The notes: a model not told the origin generated them from the letters alone. A DNA stretch of 62,097 nt from an uncultured Schlesneria sp. (GCA_903858935.1 CAIOKO010000047.1:1-62097), one strand, 5' to 3'; counted from the first letter of the stretch, positions 8,334 to 17,620 are shown. Numbers and translations are program-made.

Positions 8334-10745
8334 ATGGCCGGTAAAATTTCCGTCGAATGTCCTTCGTGTTTGGCAAAGCTGAATCTTGCGGACAGCAGCA
8401 AGCTTGGCAAGAAAATCCGCTGCCCGAAATGCACGGAGGTGTTCACACCCGAGGCATCGGACGACGACGAAGAGTTTGATGATGAAATCGAGGACGAGCC
8501 GAAGCGGGGGGCGAGCAAAAAGCCGTCTGTCGGCGGTGCGGCCGCGTCAAAGGGAGCCAAAAAGGGGGCGAAGAAGGGAGGGGCGTCCGGCGGCGGTTCC
8601 AACCTGCCTGTGATTATTGGCGCTGTGCTCGGATTGCTCGCACTGGTGGGAGGCGGGTTATTCTTTTCCGGGATCTTCAACAGTAAACCGTTGCCAGCGC
8701 CACCAGCCATGCAGCCCATGGCGGCCGCTCCGCCACCTGTTCATGCCGCGCCACCGCCCCCGCCTCAAATCTCGCCTGCCGAAAAAGTACTCGGGCTGCG
8801 CTGGATGCCTGCGGATACGGATATTCTGATTCACGCCAAAGTCGCGAACATTTGGCAAGCTCCGCTCTTGAAAGAGCCACTGAGCAATCCGTCGGTCGCA
8901 ACGGGACTGAAGGAATTCGAAAAGCAAACCGGAATGCTGCCGACTGACATTGAGAGCATTACGATTGGCATTGCCAATTTTACTGGATCGATCTTTCAGG
9001 CGAAGCTCGATAATGATATGTCGTCGGCCCCTGCTGCGGCACCGGCCGCAAGCGGCTTGGGAGCAGGCCCCCGCAATCCGATCAACATTCCGATTCCTAC
9101 AGTCCGTTACGTTGCGATCGTGAAAACAAAGAAGCCCTTCGACCTGAAATCGCTCGCTCAGGCTGATCCCAACACAAAACTGCAAGAGAAAAATGGCAAA
9201 AGCTACTTTGAAGTTCCAGCGATTCCGCAGAGGAGTCCTGCGAACGGAGGTTGGTCGCCGGATTCAACGACGCTGATTCTGGCCACTACGAAAGAACTCT
9301 TTGAAACCATGGAACGCGGCGAGACGATCGTGCCGCGAAAAGAATGGAGTATTGTCGATCATCAGCCACATCTGGTGATCGCCGCAGCCGTCCCGACAGC
9401 TATGGAAAGCATCAAGGCAAGTGCGGCCAAATACTCAGGAACAACACTTCCAGATGCCAATGTGTGGTTGTTCGAAGCCAACGAAAAGTACGCGTTTCAG
9501 TCGGCCTTCGTTGGATTGACCGTCAAAGGGGGATTCGACTTACAGGCTTCCTCACTCAGTGGTACGGACGAAGGAGCAAAAAAAACTAAAGAAGTGATGG
9601 AAAAACAAATCGCCGATGTTCGATCGATGTTCGATGGGTTCAAGGTGGCGGCACCGCCGGTCATCGCAGAACTGGGCGAAATGTTGCTCGCAAACCTGAA
9701 AATCGAAGAACGAGGGCGCATCGTAAAATTGACGACAACCGTTCCCGATTCGGCTCAGGAAAAGCTAGAACAATTGCCGGCCATCGTAATGATGATGGCG
9801 ATGACGGGTGGCTTCGCCGGATTACCCGGTGGTCCACCGATGGGTGCCCCGCCGAATTTTGCCGGTAGCCCCGGATCAATTCCGATGAATCAGGCTTTTA
9901 AGACCGCTGCCACGATTTCGTTGCCAGGGGAAACGGAATCCGTTGAACCTTCGACGGTCGAAGGATTACCTGAAGGGCTGTCGCTGACCGCGAAAGCCGC
10001 TTGGAGTTCATTGCCCGCGACACCGACACCAGATGGAAAGCTGACGGAGACCATCGAAATTCTGATTGATGTAACAGGCGATGATCTGGAATCAATCTGC
10101 GCCGCCACGGGAGTCACTTCCAAAACACTAACAATCGGCAGCAGCTCACTGAAGAAGTCGAAGCGGACGCTACCTGGTGGTGTTGACGCCCAGAAGACAT
10201 TCCTGGCATTCGATGCGGATAACAGTTTGCCCGGCGAGCATCCTCCAGAAACACTTCGCGTGCGATTGGCCGTTGATGCACCCCAGAATTTGCCCGCAAA
10301 AATCGATGTTCTTGAGGGATCGTTTAAAATCCTGACTGCAGGAAAATCGCAAGAACTGACAATTGAAAACGTCCCTCAAAGGGCAAAAACTCCGTTGAAC
10401 GAACCGGAATTCAAAGCCGGGGGAGTGAAGCTGATCAGAGGTCCGAAAGATGTTGTCCCTCAGACGTTGAAACTTCAATGTGGTGAGGATTTCTCACTGG
10501 GCAGAGTACGCGGGACGCCAGGTGATGTTCTCAGTTTCACCGAAGTAGAAAAAGGGGCGACGATCCAGCGGATTTATGCAAATCAGCCCGACGGCAAATT
10601 TCCCGAGGAATTCGAAATCGCATTCAAGCTTCATTCTGATCTGAAAGAGCAGAAAGTTACTTTTCGCTTCGAAAATGTCCCGCTGCCCACCGCTGAAACA
10701 AAGCCGGGATTGCAGCAACAGCAAGTCCCCTTGCAGCCACAATGA
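8334..10745 (+). CDS. Large zinc-ribbon, membrane-anchored protein of unknown function
   Basis: About 803 residues from the ATG at 8334; a GTG four codons upstream is a weaker start. The N-terminus is an MJ0042-type zinc ribbon (CPSC, about 17 residues, CPKC). It is followed by an acidic then Lys/Gly-rich linker, one membrane helix (LPVIIGAVLGLLALVGGGLF, about 90-114), a Pro/Ala linker, and an exported domain of about 650 residues. Cytoplasmic zinc ribbon plus periplasmic bulk is a recurring planctomycete layout. The exported part has no motif I can name; DILIHAKVANIW near its start recalls planctomycete proteins of unknown role. Confidence 0.8.
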   Translation: MAGKISVECPSCLAKLNLADSSKLGKKIRCPKCTEVFTPEASDDDEEFDDEIEDEPKRGASKKPSVGGAAASKGAKKGAKKGGASGGGSNLPVIIGAVLGLLALVGGGLFFSGIFNSKPLPAPPAMQPMAAAPPPVHAAPPPPPQISPAEKVLGLRWMPADTDILIHAKVANIWQAPLLKEPLSNPSVATGLKEFEKQTGMLPTDIESITIGIANFTGSIFQAKLDNDMSSAPAAAPAASGLGAGPRNPINIPIPTVRYVAIVKTKKPFDLKSLAQADPNTKLQEKNGKSYFEVPAIPQRSPANGGWSPDSTTLILATTKELFETMERGETIVPRKEWSIVDHQPHLVIAAAVPTAMESIKASAAKYSGTTLPDANVWLFEANEKYAFQSAFVGLTVKGGFDLQASSLSGTDEGAKKTKEVMEKQIADVRSMFDGFKVAAPPVIAELGEMLLANLKIEERGRIVKLTTTVPDSAQEKLEQLPAIVMMMAMTGGFAGLPGGPPMGAPPNFAGSPGSIPMNQAFKTAATISLPGETESVEPSTVEGLPEGLSLTAKAAWSSLPATPTPDGKLTETIEILIDVTGDDLESICAATGVTSKTLTIGSSSLKKSKRTLPGGVDAQKTFLAFDADNSLPGEHPPETLRVRLAVDAPQNLPAKIDVLEGSFKILTAGKSQELTIENVPQRAKTPLNEPEFKAGGVKLIRGPKDVVPQTLKLQCGEDFSLGRVRGTPGDVLSFTEVEKGATIQRIYANQPDGKFPEEFEIAFKLHSDLKEQKVTFRFENVPLPTAETKPGLQQQQVPLQPQ

Positions 10746-11255
10746 TGATGCGAGTTATTAATTCCTGGCAAAGCCAATGGCTTGAGCACTGTGACACAAT
10801 GTTTGAGGATTAACGTCAGGCCAAAGTAGTCATCATCACTCCGCGTGAAGAGCCTTATTCGAGACCTCTGTAACAAATGTTACCGAGGTCTCGAAGCATT
10901 TTGGCAGGATGCAAGTCGTCGCTACACCTTCCATCCGCAGACGGACGTATTACGCTAAGGCTGGAAGCTTCCACTACTAACAGTCGCATTTCTGCGTGAT
11001 AAGCCTGACTGAATTATTTTCGAGTCGTCAAATCACATTGCAGGGCCGTCAACACCAAAAATCAGGCATTATTCTCGACATAAATGCTTTGCTCGACAGA
11101 CGAAAATCATTCTTCCCAATTTCTTAATCAACTATTCATCACAGCTAAATAACTCTTCCTATTATTACCGCTCAGGAAACTGTTGCGAAGGGAGTCCTCA
11201 ATTTAATGGCTCCGGCTTGCTTCGTAACTTCAGGCCGTGAGAAAGGACACTCCCC
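10746..11255. other. 510-base intergenic region with a long palindrome
   Basis: No convincing gene. It holds a palindrome at 10859-10896 (separate entry). The stretch at about 10824-10855 (AAAGTAGTCATCATCACTCC and on) weakly resembles the left arm of the inverted repeat at 35343, suggesting a degraded dispersed repeat. The last part, with AAAGGA at 11241, carries the ribosome-binding site of the next gene. Confidence 0.6.
10859..10896. repeat. 38-base near-perfect palindrome
   Basis: TTCGAGACCTC pairs with GAGGTCTCGAA, and inside it GTAACA pairs with TGTTAC around a two-base centre; only one position on each side (T/C) fails to pair. It lies 114 bases after the stop of the zinc-ribbon protein and lacks a T run. 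Either a transcript-end hairpin or a dispersed palindrome; an operator cannot be excluded. Confidence 0.7.
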
Positions 11256-12185
11256 ATGCCTGCTCAATATCCGCGAGGAGCGACAAGACGTTGCTTCCGG
11301 ACCCTCTTCGTCAGTGACGTCCATCTTGGCTGTCGATACGCCCAGGCTGAAAAATTCCTGGCGTTTCTCGAGCAAGTGCAACCAGAACACATCTATATCG
11401 TAGGCGACTTTATCGACGGCTGGCGACTTTGCCGACGTTGGCATTGGCAACCAGTTTACGTGCGGATTCTTCAGCGGCTGGTCCAGTTGGCCTCGCAGGG
11501 GACTCAGGTTTATTACGCTCCCGGTAACCATGACGAATTCCTTCGCGATTATTTACATGACTTTGGCCTGGTTACAGTCGCAGATCAATTTATCCATCGA
11601 ACCGCCGATGGCCGGCGATTTGTCGTGCTGCACGGCGACCAGTTTGACGACGTCGAACGTGGTGCCAAATGGCTGTCAGTCGTCGGGGCGTTTGCTTATG
11701 ACCGGCTGGTATCTGCGAATGGCATGATCAATCAAGTTCGTCGCTGCTTCAACATGAAAGACTGGCGGTTCAGTTCATCCGTGAAGGTGTGGGCCAAGCA
11801 GGCTGTTCAGTTCATCAGCGATTTTGAAGAGCGCCTTGTCTGTCACGCGAAAGAGCTGGAATGTGACGGAGTCATCTGTGGACATATCCATGTTCCCCGG
11901 GTCGAGAATCTCGGTGACATTACATACTGCAATACAGGGGATTGGGTCGAACACTGTACGGCATTGGTGGAACATGAAACCGGCGAATTGGAACTGGTTG
12001 ACTGGTCACATGACAGTATGCAACTGCCAGTTCGAATTCGGGAAAGATCATTAGAAATGGCCGCGCTGTGTGATACCACGCCAGTCGTCGAACATGTCGC
12101 TGCTTCGGTTCTCGTTCCTGCCGATCAGCGGATGAATACACACAAATCACTGACACCTGCGAATCTTGCAGGGTTGCTTCGATAG
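11256..12185 (+). CDS. LpxH-like metallophosphoesterase (UDP-2,3-diacylglucosamine diphosphatase family)
   Basis: A 309-residue calcineurin-type phosphoesterase. Metal-binding motifs in order: SDVHLG, GDFIDGW, GNHDEFLRDY, HGDQFDD and GHIHVPR. This set fits the LpxH branch, which cleaves UDP-diacylglucosamine in lipid A synthesis. The protein is longer than E. coli LpxH (about 240), so the substrate may be a different envelope nucleotide-sugar lipid. AAAGGA lies about 9 bases before the ATG. It starts a same-strand run with a glycosyltransferase and a radical SAM gene, which suggests a shared envelope-glycolipid pathway (inference). Confidence 0.85.
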   Translation: MPAQYPRGATRRCFRTLFVSDVHLGCRYAQAEKFLAFLEQVQPEHIYIVGDFIDGWRLCRRWHWQPVYVRILQRLVQLASQGTQVYYAPGNHDEFLRDYLHDFGLVTVADQFIHRTADGRRFVVLHGDQFDDVERGAKWLSVVGAFAYDRLVSANGMINQVRRCFNMKDWRFSSSVKVWAKQAVQFISDFEERLVCHAKELECDGVICGHIHVPRVENLGDITYCNTGDWVEHCTALVEHETGELELVDWSHDSMQLPVRIRERSLEMAALCDTTPVVEHVAASVLVPADQRMNTHKSLTPANLAGLLR

Positions 12186-12341
12186 TCAACAAAACTGCTT
12201 TAGCCACTCAGGAAAATACCAATACCGATCCGGTGTTTATTGAAAGTGTCATAGTGATCAGTAGGTGATTCTATCAATCAGGCCGAGTCGGAATTGATGG
12301 GATTCAGGGTGAAGTAACCTTGCTAGGATAGGAAGTCGATC

Positions 12342-13445
12342 ATGGGCAGGATCTTCTACAGCGTGGCCGGAGAAGGGCGCGGGCATGCTACTCGTGTCCG
12401 GACCGTCGTCGAAGAATTAAGGCAGGAACACGAGGTCGTCCTGCTCGCACCGCATGTGGCGTTCGAGTTTCTGGACGATATCTATCACGACTCAGACGAC
12501 GTCGAAGTCAGGCGTATTCCCGGATTGCAGTTTTGCTACAACGGACGTCGGGTGAGCTATTTCAGCTCGATTCGCCAGAGCGTTCCCTATCTTCGGCAGC
12601 TCCCCGAACTGGTCAACTCGATGGAGCGTATGCTGCGAGACGAGCAGCCGGATTTAATTATCACCGATTTTGAGCCGGCTCTCCCCCGTGCCGCCAAGCG
12701 GCTTGGTCTGCCATTTTTGAGTTTCGATCATCAGCACTTTCTTACGTCGTTTGATCTGTCGTCGCTTCCATTGCCACTCTGGCTCAAGGCACAGTCAATC
12801 GCGTTATCGATCAACCTGTTTTACAGCGGTCAGCGCGAAACGATCGTATCATCGTTTTTCACTCCGCCTCTTCGTCGTGGCTGTGGAAACGTCACGTCTG
12901 TCGGTGTCATGTTGCGGCGGGAGTTGCAACAGGCAATTCCACACGACGAACGTCATCTGCTCGTTTACCTTCGTCGGTTCGCGCCTCCTCGTTTGATGGA
13001 TGCCTTGCGTCGCTGTGGGCGTGATGTCGTGATTTATGGTTTGGGTGAGCTCCCTCGCGAGGGAAACTTGCGATATTTTGAAGTGAATGAAACAGGTTTT
13101 ATTGATGACTTGATCAATTGCCATGCGTTAATTTCCAACGCGGGAAACCAACTGGTCGGCGAGGCACTCTCGTTGAAAAAGCCAGTTCTGGCGATTCCAG
13201 AAGAAGGAAACTTCGAGCAATCAGTTAACGCTCATTTCCTCGCCCAAACCGGATACGGCGTCGGCCACGATGCCGCGTCGCTAACAGATAAACATCTGAA
13301 GCAGTTCCTTGAACAAGTTCCTGAAATTCGCGAGCGGATCGATCCCAGTCAAGTGATTGGAAATTCTGCAGCGCTTGATGCGATTCGTCGTTACTTGCCA
13401 ATTCCGACCAACACCATGTCGGATGAGGTTGTACGAGTCGCCTGA
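12342..13445 (+). CDS. Glycosyltransferase, MJ1255/VC2487 family (GT-B fold)
   Basis: A 367-residue protein opening with FYSVAGEGRGHATRV, the nucleotide-sugar transferase signature of the MJ1255/VC2487 group related to MurG and UGT-type enzymes. The acceptor half includes PDLIITDFEPALPRAAKRLG and the donor half HALISNAGNQLVGEALSL, followed by KPVLAIPEEGNFEQ, which resembles the C-terminal donor site of GT-B enzymes. The likely role is transfer of a hexosamine or similar sugar to a lipid or exopolymer at the inner membrane. AGGA lies just upstream of the ATG. Neighbours are the LpxH-like and radical SAM genes. Confidence 0.85.
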   Translation: MGRIFYSVAGEGRGHATRVRTVVEELRQEHEVVLLAPHVAFEFLDDIYHDSDDVEVRRIPGLQFCYNGRRVSYFSSIRQSVPYLRQLPELVNSMERMLRDEQPDLIITDFEPALPRAAKRLGLPFLSFDHQHFLTSFDLSSLPLPLWLKAQSIALSINLFYSGQRETIVSSFFTPPLRRGCGNVTSVGVMLRRELQQAIPHDERHLLVYLRRFAPPRLMDALRRCGRDVVIYGLGELPREGNLRYFEVNETGFIDDLINCHALISNAGNQLVGEALSLKKPVLAIPEEGNFEQSVNAHFLAQTGYGVGHDAASLTDKHLKQFLEQVPEIRERIDPSQVIGNSAALDAIRRYLPIPTNTMSDEVVRVA

Positions 13446-13476
13446 GTGAATTCTGTTACCCTGTCGAAAGCCCGTC

Positions 13477-14553
13477 ATGCTGAACCGTACATTTTCGTTT
13501 ATGCGCAGCGTCTATCGAAATCGAAATGACCAGACAGACCTGCCAAGATTTTTGACCTACACTGTGACGTTTGGCTGCAACGCCAAATGCATCATGTGCG
13601 ATTCCTGGAAGATGCCCGCGAAAGGGGACCTGACGCTCGACGAGGTCGATGGGATCTTTGCTCAACTCCCCGAAATGGACGCTATTCGACTGACTGGCGG
13701 CGAACCGTTTGTCCGCCGCGATCTGGCAGAAATCGGGCAGATCGCCCAAACGCGATTGAAACCTCTGGTTCTGCACATCACCACAAACGGCTTTCTGACT
13801 GACCGAGTCGTCTCGTACTGCGAAAAGCGGGACCGCAGCGTTCCCTTGCAGATGCTCGTTTCGATCGATGGAGTCGGCGATAAGCACAACCATGTTCGTG
13901 GTAGTACCCAGGCCTGGAACATGGTGATGGAGACGATTCGTGCTTTGGCACCGCATCAGAAGAAGCTTCGGCTTCGGTTGGGTGTCAACCAGACCATCGT
14001 CGATGCGGAAGGAGCAGACCATTACAAGCAACTGCGAGAAGTGCTGCGTCCGTTCGGTGTTCATAATAACGTCGTACTGGCCTACGACATGAGTGCCACG
14101 TACAACATGGAAAAAGAAGTTGACGTCGCCCCGACGGAAATCGGTCAGTTCACCACGTTCGGCGAGTTCACTGATGACAATCTTCGAGATCTACTGAATG
14201 AAGTCGAACAGGATGCCAAATCACTTCCGTTCGGCGAGCGTCTGGCAAAGCGGTACTACTTGAAAGGTATCCGTAACCGTCTGCTGAAAAAGCAGGGGAC
14301 ACCAAACCCGAAGTGTGTGGCATTGAAAGCCCATCTGCGGATCTTCCCGAACGGAGATGTGCCGACCTGCCAATTCAACAGTCATGTCGTTGGCAACCTG
14401 CGAGAGAGTTCCTTCAAAGAAATCTGGAGCAGCATCGCTGCGACCGAACAGCGAACCTGGGTCAAAAAATGCCCCGGCTGCTGGGCAGAATGTGAAGTCT
14501 TACCTAGCGCGATTTATACGCTGGATCTGCTAAAGCCCACATTCGCCAAGTGA
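13477..14553 (+). CDS. Radical SAM protein with SPASM-type C-terminal cluster
   Basis: A 358-residue protein. The SAM-binding 4Fe-4S motif C-x3-C-x2-C is at Cys34, Cys38 and Cys41, in FGCNAKCIMCDSW; RLTGGEP and HITTNG follow as in the radical SAM barrel. The C-terminal SPASM-like region has Cys280, Cys298, Cys332, Cys335 and Cys339, ligating auxiliary cluster(s). Family members modify peptides, sugars or lipids; the substrate here is unknown. It lies 31 bases after the glycosyltransferase gene, so co-transcription is likely. No small precursor-peptide gene is visible beside it, which argues for a non-peptide substrate. Confidence 0.87.
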   Translation: MLNRTFSFMRSVYRNRNDQTDLPRFLTYTVTFGCNAKCIMCDSWKMPAKGDLTLDEVDGIFAQLPEMDAIRLTGGEPFVRRDLAEIGQIAQTRLKPLVLHITTNGFLTDRVVSYCEKRDRSVPLQMLVSIDGVGDKHNHVRGSTQAWNMVMETIRALAPHQKKLRLRLGVNQTIVDAEGADHYKQLREVLRPFGVHNNVVLAYDMSATYNMEKEVDVAPTEIGQFTTFGEFTDDNLRDLLNEVEQDAKSLPFGERLAKRYYLKGIRNRLLKKQGTPNPKCVALKAHLRIFPNGDVPTCQFNSHVVGNLRESSFKEIWSSIAATEQRTWVKKCPGCWAECEVLPSAIYTLDLLKPTFAK

Positions 14554-15025
14554 CGTCGCCGTTGTGCGAAGGTCTGTTGTTGTGCTCGGTCTCATGACCC
14601 CGAACGAGCGACTGACCAAAGGTCTTCTCTTAATTCTTCGGGTGAGTGATCGCCAAAAAGCAGACATTCTCAGTTGCGTCCGAAGCGAGCAGCGTCGACC
14701 ACGTCGTCGATGCTGCTTGTTCGGAAAGGTTTCTGTCGATGACGTCTCCCTCTGTGATGGCGTCTGTAAATCACGTAATTCACGGCTTACAACGCACTAG
14801 ATCTCTGATAAACTGTTGTTGATGAGTCGTCGAACTCGGGCGGGGTGCATCGAATATTAACCGTACTTGGCGGATCTGCGGGATTGTGCGACGGGATCGC
14901 TCGTCGTGAACTTATGCAATTTATCACCTGCGGGGAATCGATCCTCAAATGACGATTTCCGACTGCTTGAGACGTCCTGTGGTGATCGCACATGTCGGCG
15001 ATCCGATTGATGAGACCTTAACGTA
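14554..15025. other. 472-base intergenic region
   Basis: No gene supported. It contains a palindromic repeat at 14680-14726 related to one at 16835-16887 (separate entries). The last 250 bases should hold the promoter of the DUF1501 gene, but I see no clear -35/-10 pair. Confidence 0.5.
14680..14726. repeat. Palindromic repeat, copy A
   Basis: TCCGAA-gcg-AGCAGCGTCGA and TCGATGCTGCT-tg-TTCGGA form a long imperfect stem. The centre, GCAGCGTCGACCACGTCGTC, is shared with copy B at 16835-16887 with only two or three changes. Both copies lie downstream of the gene to their left, like REP-type elements. Confidence 0.7.
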
Positions 15026-16549
15026 ATGCTGCGAATTTCAGGCTCACACCGACGACTTTGCGACGGCGTCTCTCGACGCGACGTCTTGCAGGCGTGCGGC
15101 TTGGGAGCTTTGGGTGCAGGTGCTGCCGACTGGAATGCATTGCGGGCATCTCCTGCCATTGAAGCGGCAAGCATCCCAGGGTTCGGCAAGGCGAAATCGG
15201 TCATCATGCTGTTCCTCTATGGAGGAGCCAGCCAGCTAGAGACTTTCGATCCCAAGCCCGAAGCACCCATCGAAGTTCGTGGAAAGCTCGGTTCGATCGA
15301 ATCGAGTCTTCCCGGTTGTCGTGTCTGCGAAGGGTTGCCGAATCTGGCTCGTGTGATGGACCGAACGACGGTGGTCCGTTCGATGACTCACCCGTTTCCG
15401 ATTCATGGCACCGCGTTTTCGGTGACAGCCACTCCGTTCCTTGATACGCCCATGCAGGATAATCCTCGCGACGCCCGACATTGGCCGTTTATCGGGTCGA
15501 TCGTTGATTATCTCGACGAGCAGCAGGGCCGTGCTGCGGCGGATGTCCCTCGCAACGTTGGTATGCCGTTCCTGCATAGTTCTCGCCGTAAGCATCCGAT
15601 TCACAACGCCGGTCCGTACGCCGCGTTCCTCGGGCAGGCCTACGATCCGATCTGGACGGATTTCGAGGGTGAGGCACTTCACAGTCAGAAATATCACTTT
15701 GCCTCGACCATCACGACGGCCATTGATCCGTATGGAGGGGTCAAACCGGACTGCCAGTTTCAATGGGCGAAAGGCGAGGCGACCCCGGCAGAATTAACGC
15801 TCGATCGATTGTCGCTTCGGCGGTCGTTGCTCGAACAGTTCGATCTCGCACGACGAGACCTTGATGCCCAGTCGCGGATTCGCGAGTTCAGCCGAACTCA
15901 AGATCGTGCCTTTGCCTATCTGACAAACCCGCGCCTGCGCGAGGCACTCGACTTGAAGCGTGAATCGATCTCACTCCGCGAACAATATGGCATGACATTG
16001 TTTGGCCAGTCTTCGCTCGTCGCCCGCCGGTTAGTCGAAGCGGGAAGCCGGTTTGTGACCGTGTTCTGGGATGAATACGGTTCGGTGAACTCCGCCTGGG
16101 ATACACACTATTGGCATTATCCCCGTTTGACCGAGCAACTGTTGCCTGGATTGGACCGAGCCTATTCGGCATTAATTCTCGACCTCGAACAACGAGGCCT
16201 GCTTGATGAAACACTGGTCCTCTGCATCACTGAACACGGTCGCACGCCAAAACTTGATCCGCACGGTGACCATCCCTCTGGAACTGGTCACGGTGGCCGC
16301 AATCATTGGTCACGAGCATACTCGTCGGTCCTGGCCGGAGCAGGAATCTGTCGAGGAAAGGTAGTAGGACGGACCGACCGAATCGCGGGCGAAGTTGAAG
16401 AAACACCCGTTTCTCCACAAGACATCCTCGCGACGACATACCATCTATTGGGAATCGACCCGCATTCGTTGATCCACGATCGAACAGGTCGGCCATACGC
16501 GGTCGGCGGCAACGGACGAATTTTGCATGAGGTTCTGGCTCAGGGATAA
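15026..16549 (+). CDS. DUF1501 family exported protein (first copy)
   Basis: A 507-residue protein of the DUF1501 family, sulfatase/alkaline-phosphatase-like, with a Tat-type leader (SRRDVLQACGLGALGAGAA). Family landmarks are present: VIMLFLYGGASQLETFDPKP, VRSMTHPFPIHG, YGMTLFGQSSLVARRLVEAG, and CITEHGRTPKLDP near the end. The biochemical role is unproven. Most DUF1501 genes sit next to a DUF1549/1553 partner; this one stands alone between two repeat-rich gaps. The second copy in the window (44815) is only distantly similar. Confidence 0.9.
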   Translation: MLRISGSHRRLCDGVSRRDVLQACGLGALGAGAADWNALRASPAIEAASIPGFGKAKSVIMLFLYGGASQLETFDPKPEAPIEVRGKLGSIESSLPGCRVCEGLPNLARVMDRTTVVRSMTHPFPIHGTAFSVTATPFLDTPMQDNPRDARHWPFIGSIVDYLDEQQGRAAADVPRNVGMPFLHSSRRKHPIHNAGPYAAFLGQAYDPIWTDFEGEALHSQKYHFASTITTAIDPYGGVKPDCQFQWAKGEATPAELTLDRLSLRRSLLEQFDLARRDLDAQSRIREFSRTQDRAFAYLTNPRLREALDLKRESISLREQYGMTLFGQSSLVARRLVEAGSRFVTVFWDEYGSVNSAWDTHYWHYPRLTEQLLPGLDRAYSALILDLEQRGLLDETLVLCITEHGRTPKLDPHGDHPSGTGHGGRNHWSRAYSSVLAGAGICRGKVVGRTDRIAGEVEETPVSPQDILATTYHLLGIDPHSLIHDRTGRPYAVGGNGRILHEVLAQG

Positions 16550-16570
16550 GTCGGCGATCGGTTCGTCATC

Positions 16571-16650
16571 GTTTGACCGCGCCTCGTAGAGAAGCGGGGT
16601 ATGTGGCGGAATTGACGTCAGCGGTGGCGTCGTTTCTCGTTTGAGCGGTG
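16571..16650. repeat. 80-base direct repeat, copy 1
   Basis: From GTTTGACCGCGCCTCGTAGA to TTGAGCGGTG. Copy 2 at 16745-16825 matches over its whole length with roughly a dozen differences. Both share GCCTCG(T/A)AGAGAAGCGGG at the left, TTGACGTCAGC in the middle and CGTTTGAGCGGTG-like ends. Non-coding in all frames as far as I can see. Confidence 0.75.
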
Positions 16651-16744
16651 CGGTAATGAGGGCTCGGCAACGTTCGAAGAGATCGGCTGAACGCCGATTC
16701 GCCTGCGCCGGTGGCTTCGGGTTAAACTAGGAGGCGGTGGTATT

Positions 16745-16825
16745 GTTTAGCCGCGCCTCGAAGAGAAGCGGGAATTGGCGGCGGTGTTGACGTCAGCCGA
16801 GGCGTCATTTCTTGTTTGAGCGGTG
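16745..16825. repeat. 80-base direct repeat, copy 2
   Basis: Begins GTTTAGCCGCGCCTCGAAGA and ends TTGTTTGAGCGGTG; direct repeat of 16571-16650, 174 bases away. The palindrome at 16835-16887 follows at once. The copies have diverged, so duplication is not recent. Confidence 0.75.
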
Positions 16826-16834
16826 ATCACAAGC

Positions 16835-16887
16835 CTTCCGATGCTAGCAGCGTCGGCCACGTAGTCGATGCTGCCAGCATCGGAAAG
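16835..16887. repeat. Palindromic repeat, copy B
   Basis: CTTCCGATGCTAGCAGCGTC pairs with the complement strand of CGATGCTGCCAGCATCGGAA just downstream, giving arms of about 22 bases around CCACGTAG. Its core is shared with copy A at 14680-14726. Confidence 0.75.
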
Positions 16888-17056
16888 ACTCCAAGCGATC
16901 CGACAATTAATGCATCATGAATCTCTTTGTCGAAGATCGAAAGTCGTGCTCTGAAGAGCCGTGATTGACGTACTAAAGACATTTTGACATTATATTCCCA
17001 TGCGAATCGGACAACTAAGACGGTTGGAGTGATCGCGAATTCGTCTGAGGTGAATC

Positions 17057-17521
17057 ATGGGCGAGTTTTTCAAACCGTCGAGGCGGAAACTCGGCTTGCT
17101 GACGCTTCTGATGGCGTTGGTGATCATGGCAGGTTGGGTGAGGAGTTCGATTAGTCGGGATTGGATTGCATTTGACGTCGGAAAGCATTGGGTCGTGTTC
17201 GGGTCTGATTCTCAACGCTTGTATTGCATGGTCGATTACAGCAAAAATAAAAAGGACGGGGCCACTTGGAAAGTCCCGTCCTTCGGGACCGCCGTGATAT
17301 CAAAGAATGATCCGCTAGCTCCAGCTTCTCTCGACGACTCGTCTCGTTCCTGGTCGCGGTATTGGTTGGGATTCTCTATTTGGCAAAAAACGTACTGGGA
17401 TTTCTACCAAAGTACGCTCTGTGTCATCCCGTACTGGGCTGTCGTTATCCCTTTGACCCTTGCGTCAGCCTTTCTACTCTTCACCAATCCCCGTCAATCC
17501 AATCAAAAGAAAGTCACTTAA
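17057..17521 (+). CDS. Small two-pass membrane protein, GEFF family (intact copy 1)
   Basis: A 154-residue protein. Layout: MGEFFKPSRRKLG start, a first membrane helix ending in AGWVRSS, a polar exported domain of about 85 residues, then IPYWAVVIPLTLASAFLLF as a second helix and a short SNQKK tail. The same frame of motifs recurs at 19120 (intact), 19627 (broken) and 17549 (fragment), so this is a locally amplified family. Both termini would be cytoplasmic. No function can be assigned; similar proteins recur in planctomycete genomes as far as I recall. Confidence 0.75.
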   Translation: MGEFFKPSRRKLGLLTLLMALVIMAGWVRSSISRDWIAFDVGKHWVVFGSDSQRLYCMVDYSKNKKDGATWKVPSFGTAVISKNDPLAPASLDDSSRSWSRYWLGFSIWQKTYWDFYQSTLCVIPYWAVVIPLTLASAFLLFTNPRQSNQKKVT

Positions 17522-17548
17522 ACCATCACAAGCTCAGGAACATAAATC

Positions 17549-17620
17549 ATGGGCGAGTTTTTCAAACCGTAGCGACGGAAGATTGGCTTTGCGACGCGTG
17601 TTGGAAGTAGCACCCGAAAA
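17549..17620 (+). pseudogene. Remnant of a GEFF-family gene (5' end only)
   Basis: The first 22 bases from the ATG are identical to the start of copy 1 at 17057, then a TAG stop appears at codon 8 (MGEFFKP-stop). Similarity continues briefly (RRK-IG) before fading into unrelated sequence. It begins 27 bases after the stop of copy 1, so it is a decayed tandem duplicate or a truncated insertion. Confidence 0.6.
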
